Assembly (NCBI GenBank): GCA_028818375.1
Contig: JAPPOB010000010.1
Coordinates: 1,364,001 to 1,428,000 of the forward strand
Reading direction: 5' to 3'
From: Anaerolineaceae bacterium
GTDB taxonomy: Bacteria; Chloroflexota; Anaerolineae; Aggregatilineales; Phototrophicaceae
Length of the DNA stretch: 64,000 nucleotides
The notes below the pieces were generated by a model that made no database searches, had not been told where the DNA came from, and was given only the letters and a program-made list of their open reading frames with translations. Every line of letters starts with the position of its first letter. Position 1 is the first letter of the stretch. Below, one piece after another: positions 59,266-64,000 of the stretch. Made by a program: the position numbers and the translations under genes.

Positions 59266-61077
59266 TCAGGTGACGGCCGCCTCGCCGGCCAGCTCGCGCC
59301 ACTGGTACCGCTCGCCGTCGACGTAACCGCGGCGTCGATAGTAATCGCGCGTACCCGTCGCCGAGATGACCGCCAGACGCGCGTAACCGGCCTGCCGCGC
59401 CAGGTCGGCCGCCCGTTCCAGCAGGCGCGTGCCCAGACCGGCATGTTGCGCGACGCCGTCGGCGGCCTCGCCGAGGGGCAACGACTGGCCGTAGACGTGC
59501 ACTTCGCGCACCATGGCCGCGTCCCGCAGTTCGTCCGTCAGCGGCGGGTCTGACGGCAGCGACAGACGCAGGAAGGCCGCGATGTCGCGCTCCGGCGTGA
59601 TGAATTGCAGAAAGACTTCCTCGCTGCCGGAGGTCCGGTAACGCTGTTCGTCCAGCTGCAACGCGTCCGCCCGCACACGACGATGACGAATCTCTCGCGC
59701 GCGAATATCGCGGCTGCGCTCACCCGCGCCGGCCAGTTCCGCCTCGGCGACCTGGCGGAAGTTGGTGAGCCGGTTGCCGACGACGATGTCGGTGGAGGGG
59801 ATGTCGCGGATGACGCGCGTCAGGCGGCAGTATTCCGGCGTGCGACGCAGGCAGGCCGTCAACACGGCCAGCAGTTCGTCGTGCGTGTAGGGCCGCCAGC
59901 TGCCGTCCTCGTAACGCTGCATGAGTTCCGCGCTCTCGATCAACGAGCAGGGGTAAATCTTGAGTTCGTCCGGACGGAAGTCCACGTCGTCGAAAAGCCG
60001 CGCAAAATCGACGACATCATCTTCAGGCGTTGAGCCGTACAGGTTGGGCATCCAGTGCGCATGGATCTTGAAACCCGTCCGCCGCAACAGGCGCAGGGCG
60101 CGGCGCGTGGCGGCCACGTCATGGCCGCGGCGGTTGGCCGCCAGCACCGCGTCGTTCAGGCTCTGGATGCCGATCTGCACCTTCGTGCAGCCCAGACGCC
60201 GCACGCGCTGCACCTCTTCCTCGCTGATGTGGTCAGGCCGCGTCTCGATCACCAGGCCCACGCAGCGGCAGGGCGCCGTCTCGTTTTCCGCCTGCGCCGC
60301 CTCCAGCTCCTCCCAGGTCGCGTACTCGCAGAGGGGCGAGCGCTGCAACTCGCCGCGCCACACCTCGCCCACCATCTGGTTGTAGTTGCGCCGCATGACC
60401 CGGCCATCCACCTGCGCGTTGACGCGCGGCGCCTCCGGGTGCAGCGCGGACTCCGCAGCCAACGCTTCCAGCACTTCCGCGCGGCGGTCGACGCCGCGAC
60501 CGTAGTCGTGCAGGGCGTCGAAGGCGCGTTTGATGAACCAGACCTGGTAGTGCTCCGGATAGAAGGACCAGGTGCCGCCGAGGATGATGAGCTCGATCTT
60601 GTCGGTGGGGTGACCGGTGTGCCAGTAGGTCTGCAGGCGCGTCCAGGTCTGCAAATAGGGGTCGAAGGCGTTCTGCTCTGCGCGTTGCGCGCCAGGTTCG
60701 TCGGCCAGGTAACTCTTGGGCATGCGCACGTCCGCCGGGCAGAAGATGCACTCGCCCGGGCAGGGGTGCGGCCGCGTCAGGATGCTGACCGGCGTCACGC
60801 CGGAGGCGCTGCGCTGCGGTTTGCGGCGCAGGCGCAGCAGCACGTCCCCGCGCTCTTCACAGCGCGGCAGCCCCCCGGTCCCGGCCAGTTCGCGCCACGC
60901 CTGGATCAGGTCGCTGCGGCTGTAGAGGCCGCCCTCCGGTTTGGGGTAACGGCGTTGCAGGCGGTTGAGCCGCTTCGGCGACAGATTCTGCGCCGCGACG
61001 ATTTCATGCAGCAACGGCAGCAATTGCGCGCTTTGCGCCTCGTCCAGCTCCAGGGTCTGCGGCGGCCGGCGGCTCAT
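59266..61077 (-). CDS. elp3: Elp3-family tRNA uridine(34) acetyltransferase (radical SAM plus GNAT)
   Basis: 603 residues, start ATG overlapping the upstream stop. Radical-SAM core: the 4Fe-4S motif HPCPGECIFCPADVRMPKSYL near residues 105-125 and the Elp3-typical YLADEPGAQRAEQNAFDPY after it; NQMVGEVWRGELQRSPL and GLVIETRPDHI near 235-285; QIGIQSLNDAVLAANRRGHD near 305. A C-terminal GNAT domain (residues about 470-600) includes VHVYGQSLPLG and GLGTRLLERAADLARQAG for acetyl-CoA binding. In eukaryotes Elp3 starts wobble uridine modification (carbamoylmethyl-U34) as Elongator; here it stands alone. Confidence 0.93.
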   Translation of the reverse strand: MSRRPPQTLELDEAQSAQLLPLLHEIVAAQNLSPKRLNRLQRRYPKPEGGLYSRSDLIQAWRELAGTGGLPRCEERGDVLLRLRRKPQRSASGVTPVSILTRPHPCPGECIFCPADVRMPKSYLADEPGAQRAEQNAFDPYLQTWTRLQTYWHTGHPTDKIELIILGGTWSFYPEHYQVWFIKRAFDALHDYGRGVDRRAEVLEALAAESALHPEAPRVNAQVDGRVMRRNYNQMVGEVWRGELQRSPLCEYATWEELEAAQAENETAPCRCVGLVIETRPDHISEEEVQRVRRLGCTKVQIGIQSLNDAVLAANRRGHDVAATRRALRLLRRTGFKIHAHWMPNLYGSTPEDDVVDFARLFDDVDFRPDELKIYPCSLIESAELMQRYEDGSWRPYTHDELLAVLTACLRRTPEYCRLTRVIRDIPSTDIVVGNRLTNFRQVAEAELAGAGERSRDIRAREIRHRRVRADALQLDEQRYRTSGSEEVFLQFITPERDIAAFLRLSLPSDPPLTDELRDAAMVREVHVYGQSLPLGEAADGVAQHAGLGTRLLERAADLARQAGYARLAVISATGTRDYYRRRGYVDGERYQWRELAGEAAVT

Positions 61078-61400
61078 TCGTCGGAGGACATCATGCTGCC
61101 GATGGAAGGCGGCACGCGCTTGTCCTTTTCGTCAAGCCCGACGCTGATTTCCAGCTGCAATCCGCCGGTCAACCTGAGCGCCATGTTGTAGATCCAGGCC
61201 ATGACCATGCCCGAAATGCCACCGCCGACCGCGCCACCCAGGACAGCAACTATAATCATCGCTCGACGCTCGGCAGCATCATTGATGACCAGGTTACCCA
61301 GCGCGGCGTAAACCACGCCTAGGACCAACCCGACCGCTGCGCTAACCTTCAGCGCCGAGGTCGGGCCGATTCGTTTGATGGTGACGGTTTCCGTGTTCAT
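61074..61400 (-). CDS. Small membrane protein, DUF3566-like
   Basis: 108 residues, ATG at 61400, stop overlapping the elp3 start (ATGA). N terminus MNTETVTIKRIGPTSALKVSAAVGLVLGVVYAALG: a KRIGPTSALKVS strand then a membrane helix, as in DUF3566 transmembrane proteins; a second helix is MIIVAVLGGAVGGGISGMVMAWIYNMAL. Function unknown. Co-transcribed with elp3. Confidence 0.75.
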   Translation of the reverse strand: MNTETVTIKRIGPTSALKVSAAVGLVLGVVYAALGNLVINDAAERRAMIIVAVLGGAVGGGISGMVMAWIYNMALRLTGGLQLEISVGLDEKDKRVPPSIGSMMSSDE

Positions 61401-61488
61401 TTTGGAAACTCACTTCACGCTAATCGGAAAGAAACATAGGTCGTAGTTTACTAAAAGTAATCATTTGTAGGTCAACCAGAACCAATTT

Positions 61489-61517
61489 TTGACAGAACAT
61501 ATGTTACAGCATATCAT
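61489..61517 (+). promoter_or_regulatory. Strong promoter of the second restriction-modification pair
   Basis: TTGACA at 61489-61494 and TATCAT at 61512-61517 with a 17-base spacer. A palindrome, AACATATGTT (61496-61505), sits between the boxes and could be an operator. The start codon lies 19 bases past the -10 box. Confidence 0.7.
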
Positions 61518-61535
61518 GCGCCGGAAGGAGGAGAA

Positions 61536-62507
61536 TTGAGCACAGTAGTACATCTGTTCGTCAGTGAAAAGAAAGTGATACTCGACCGCAACGAAGGCTG
61601 GCGAGATCACCCTCTGGTCCCCAATTGGGTTGACACAAGCAAAACTGGATTGGATCAGTTTTTTACGAAACCAGAAATCGCCAAGTCCTGCCATGATTCT
61701 TTACTCGAATTTATGCGCCTTGATGGTGCGAATGAAAAACAATATGAGTTTATAGAACCTTCAGCGGGGACAGGATCGTTTTTTGATTGTCTGCCCCCAA
61801 AGCGACGAACCGGGATTGACATTTTTCCGTTCAGAGATGAATACATAAACCAAGATTTCTTGAGTTGGAAACCCCCTTGGGGGGAGAAATACGCTGTCGT
61901 TGGAAATCCCCCCTTTGGCTATCGTGGTTGGCTAGCCCTCGCTTTTGTGAATCATGCAGCAAGGTTTGCAGATTATCTTGGAATGATATTGCCCATGTCA
62001 TTTCAGAGCGACGGGAAAGGCAGCCCAAAGTTTCGCGTCAAAGGGTTCCGGCTCCTGCACACCGAATACTTGCCTGCTGACAGTTTTGTCGACATCCATG
62101 GCTCGCCAGTAAAGGTCAACGCTTTGTGGCAAATCTGGCAGCGTGGGGTAAATAACCTTCATCCTGTACCTGCGTGTGACGAATGGCTCGATCTATTTAC
62201 TGTCGACATGCGCAAAGAGAGACTTTGTGGTCAGGCTAGGTTAGGCGAGGCTGATTTCTTTCTTCAGCGCACATTCTTCAAATCGCCACCATCACTGGTC
62301 AAAGATTTTTCGGAAGTGCGCTATGTCTGTGGATATGGTCTGATAATCAAAAAAGACAGACAGGCAATCATCGACCTTCTTGACAAGGCTGATTGGGTCC
62401 AATACAGCAATCTCGCCGCCCACAATTGTCGCCACATCAGCATGTACCATATCAGGCAAGTGCTCACTGATGCTGGTTACACGGACGCGCAAGCTGTAGC
62501 GGGCTAA
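61536..62507 (+). CDS. DNA adenine-N6 methyltransferase (gamma-class, NPPF type)
   Basis: 323 residues from a TTG at 61536, firmly supported by GGAAGGAGGAG 5 bases before. Motif I is EPSAGTGSFFD near residue 72 and motif IV GNPPFGYRG near 122, in the order of gamma-class N6-adenine methylases. The rest has no target-recognition domain I can name. AT-rich relative to flanks, as for an acquired gene. The restriction gene follows 2 bases after the stop. Confidence 0.88.
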   Translation: MSTVVHLFVSEKKVILDRNEGWRDHPLVPNWVDTSKTGLDQFFTKPEIAKSCHDSLLEFMRLDGANEKQYEFIEPSAGTGSFFDCLPPKRRTGIDIFPFRDEYINQDFLSWKPPWGEKYAVVGNPPFGYRGWLALAFVNHAARFADYLGMILPMSFQSDGKGSPKFRVKGFRLLHTEYLPADSFVDIHGSPVKVNALWQIWQRGVNNLHPVPACDEWLDLFTVDMRKERLCGQARLGEADFFLQRTFFKSPPSLVKDFSEVRYVCGYGLIIKKDRQAIIDLLDKADWVQYSNLAAHNCRHISMYHIRQVLTDAGYTDAQAVAG

Positions 62508-62509
62508 AC

Positions 62510-63049
62510 ATGACAATTGATCACAAAGCACTGATGCAAAGTGTTTTGATTCAATACGAAAACGCAAAAAAGTGGCAGGGCGCACCATTCGGCCACATTA
62601 AAAGCCTGTCAAACAGTCATGTAGGAAATGTAGGTCAAGATTTCATTGAATTATTGTGCAAAACAATAGGATTTGATTGTGTGTTTCCTGCAACAAGCAG
62701 GGGGACAAGAAGCACACAGCATCCTTGGGATATGAGAATCGAGTACGCAACCTTTGAAGTCAAGACCGCGACTGAAGACATAAGCGGCAACTTTCAATTC
62801 AACCATGTTCGTTACCATCGGGAATACGAAGCTCTTCTTTGTCTTGGAATTGCCCCATCAAATCTCTACTTTGGCGCTTGGCTAAAGGATGACGTGGTTA
62901 CTGGAAGGGCTGGTAGACTCGTGACAATGGACAAAGGATCTTCAGCCACATTCAAATTGACGAAAAGCAAAGCCCAGATACATCCAATTGCGGATTTCGA
63001 CTCTCAAATCATTGAGTTGCTCGCTTTGCTTGAAAATCGCAGACAATAG
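62510..63049 (+). CDS. Predicted type II restriction endonuclease (PD-(D/E)XK) partner
   Basis: 179 residues, ATG 2 bases after the methylase stop. A PD-(D/E)xK-like core is visible: GQDFIELLCKTIGF, then HPWDMRIEYATFEVKTATED, with Asp followed by Glu-Val-Lys at the spacing of the metal-binding site. The methylase neighbour and AT-rich composition support a restriction function. Recognition site unknown; the family is not recognised beyond the fold. Confidence 0.7.
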   Translation: MTIDHKALMQSVLIQYENAKKWQGAPFGHIKSLSNSHVGNVGQDFIELLCKTIGFDCVFPATSRGTRSTQHPWDMRIEYATFEVKTATEDISGNFQFNHVRYHREYEALLCLGIAPSNLYFGAWLKDDVVTGRAGRLVTMDKGSSATFKLTKSKAQIHPIADFDSQIIELLALLENRRQ

Positions 63050-63098
63050 CCAACCCGTTTCGTCTTTCATCAAGCCGTTTCACGCCAACATCAAACGT

Positions 63099-63104
63099 TA
63101 TACT
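63099..63104 (+). promoter_or_regulatory. -10 box TATACT directly before the methyltransferase start
   Basis: TATACT at 63099-63104 lies 6 bases before the ATG, so the mRNA is probably leaderless. The best -35 candidate (TTTCAC near 63078) is weak. Confidence 0.4.
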
Positions 63105-63110
63105 GCCGCC

Positions 63111-63854
63111 ATGAACGCGCGCACCCGCCGGCGACTGGCCACCATCAACCGTAAATTCTACCGCGAGGTGGCGCAGGAGTTCGACCGCACGCGCGCCAGG
63201 CCCTGGGCCGGCTGGAAACCCCTGCTGCCTCACCTGGCCACCCTGCCGCCGCAGCCGCGCGTGCTCGACGTCGGCTGCGGCAACGGCCGCTTCGCCCGCT
63301 ACCTGATGGATCACATCGGCGCCATCCAGTACACCGGCGTGGACTATTCGCCGGAAATGCTGCACATGGCCCGCGAGCGCCTGCCCGACGCGCAGCTGAT
63401 CGCGCGCGACCTGGTCAGCGAGGCGCCGCCCGCCGGCCCCTTCGACCTGGTCGTCTGCTTCGGCTTCCTGCACCACGTCCCCGGCAGGGCGCAGCGCTTG
63501 GAACTGGTGCGAGCGCTGGCGCAGGCCCTCGCGCCGGGCGGCCTGCTGACCTTCGTCACCTGGCGCTTCGCCGATTTCGAGCGGCTCAGCCGGCGCATAG
63601 TCCCATGGCCGGCGGACCTCGCCGACGAGGTCGAAAATAACGACTTTCTGCTGGACTGGAAGCGCGGCGCCTACGCCCTGCGTTATTGCCACCACTGCGA
63701 CGCCGCCGAGCACCGGGCGCTGGTCGACGCTGCGGGCCTGGTCGAGATCGCCAGCTGGTGCGCCGACGGCCCGGACAACGCCGCCAACCGCTTCAGCCTG
63801 CTGCAACGGCCGCACCAGGGCGCCGCGCCGGAGCCGGACGCTTGCGCCGACTGA
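63111..63854 (+). CDS. Class I SAM-dependent methyltransferase
   Basis: 247 residues from the ATG at 63111. SAM-binding motif I VLDVGCGNGRFARYL near 50 and post-I GVDYSPEM near 77; LVVCFGFLHHVP near 115 is motif IV-like. A small-molecule methylase fold of UbiE/Tam type; substrate unknown. A run of basic residues (NARTRRRLATINRKFY) opens the protein. No ribosome site upstream, consistent with leaderless translation. The next gene overlaps by 13 bases. Confidence 0.85.
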   Translation: MNARTRRRLATINRKFYREVAQEFDRTRARPWAGWKPLLPHLATLPPQPRVLDVGCGNGRFARYLMDHIGAIQYTGVDYSPEMLHMARERLPDAQLIARDLVSEAPPAGPFDLVVCFGFLHHVPGRAQRLELVRALAQALAPGGLLTFVTWRFADFERLSRRIVPWPADLADEVENNDFLLDWKRGAYALRYCHHCDAAEHRALVDAAGLVEIASWCADGPDNAANRFSLLQRPHQGAAPEPDACAD

Positions 63855-64000
63855 ACGTCCGCCGCCTGCCCTGGCCGACGGACTGGGCGGTACTCTTCGG
63901 CGCCGGGCGCCCGCTTGTGCTGGAGATCGGCTTCGGCCAGGGGCACTTCCTGCTGCATCTGGCGCGCGAGCGACCCGACGCCAACCTCATCGGCCTCGAA
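63842..64000 (+). CDS. trmB: tRNA (guanine-N7)-methyltransferase TrmB, N-terminal part, runs off the window
   Basis: Partial, 53 codons to the window edge. LVLEIGFGQGHFLLHLARERPDANLIGLE is the TrmB SAM-binding segment (usual form LEIGFGxGxFLxxLAxxxPxxNFIGIE). A TTG at 63842 is the likely start; the leader LRRLNVRRLPWPTDWAVLFG is short, so the start could also be an upstream codon hidden in the neighbouring frame. Enzyme makes m7G46 in tRNA. Overlaps the previous gene by 13 bases. Confidence 0.85.
   Translation, partial: MRRLNVRRLPWPTDWAVLFGAGRPLVLEIGFGQGHFLLHLARERPDANLIGLE

Overview
The window is GC-rich (except for a few AT-richer islands) and looks like one contig from a bacterium with a compact genome and many 1 to 4 base gene overlaps. 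Several features point to Chloroflexota (Anaerolineae/Caldilineae type), at moderate confidence: a bacterial Elp3 of radical-SAM plus acetyltransferase type, an F420-type PPOX oxidoreductase, a DUF3566-like membrane protein, a phytanoyl-CoA dioxygenase, many oligopeptide and sugar ABC transporters, and the tRNA-rpmG-tRNA(Trp)-secE-nusG-rplK-rplA block. This is inferred from gene content only; there is no rRNA here.

Layout. 1-3.2 kb: end of priA, a sugar isomerase-like protein, a broken VapBC-type toxin-antitoxin pair and a Fic protein. 3.2-3.55 kb: an unusual array of short repeats directly before metH. 3.5-10.8 kb: one-carbon/methionine block (full-length cobalamin-dependent MetH and a fused homocysteine methyltransferase/methylene-THF reductase), interrupted by an AT-richer two-gene cassette (DUF5343-like plus HEPN-like). 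10.8-16.2 kb: acyltransferase remnant, PhyH dioxygenase, esterase, AAA/VWA metal chelatase and alpha-carbonic anhydrase. 16.4-21.4 kb: heterodimeric ABC exporter, cell-wall amidase and a glutaredoxin-like protein. 21.5-24.5 kb: translation block with four tRNAs, rpmG, secE, nusG, rplK and rplA. 24.6-32.1 kb: frameshifted membrane protein, surE, two tandem YkuD transpeptidases, SDR, PPOX protein and two membrane proteins.

32.1-34.0 kb: AT-rich type II restriction-modification cassette. 34.2-43.4 kb: anaerobic sulfatase maturase, then on the minus strand sulfatase, polysaccharide deacetylase and a complete oligopeptide ABC transporter. 43.4-51.0 kb: one long minus-strand unit bounded by a good promoter and an intrinsic terminator, carrying a 2-oxoacid dehydrogenase (E1 alpha, E1 beta, E2), a DapA-family lyase and a sugar ABC uptake system without ATPase. 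51.0-57.5 kb: divergent FAD oxidoreductase, secreted beta-propeller proteins and glutaminyl cyclase, with gene relics at 54.26-54.46 kb. 57.5-61.4 kb: murJ, elp3 and a DUF3566-like protein. 61.5-63.05 kb: a second AT-rich restriction-modification pair. The window ends with a SAM methyltransferase and the start of trmB.

The strongest observation is the metal chelatase locus at 13.17-15.24 kb. The ChlI-type AAA ATPase frame ends three codons after a run of nine A, and a -1 shift on that run leads into the ChlD linker and VWA domain. One gene can thus encode both the small ATPase subunit and the full-length ChlID subunit. Other points of interest are the repeat array before metH, the duplicated translation start of the deacetylase gene, the relics of an oxidoreductase and a permease in one 390-base gap, and the candidate defence cassette beside metH.
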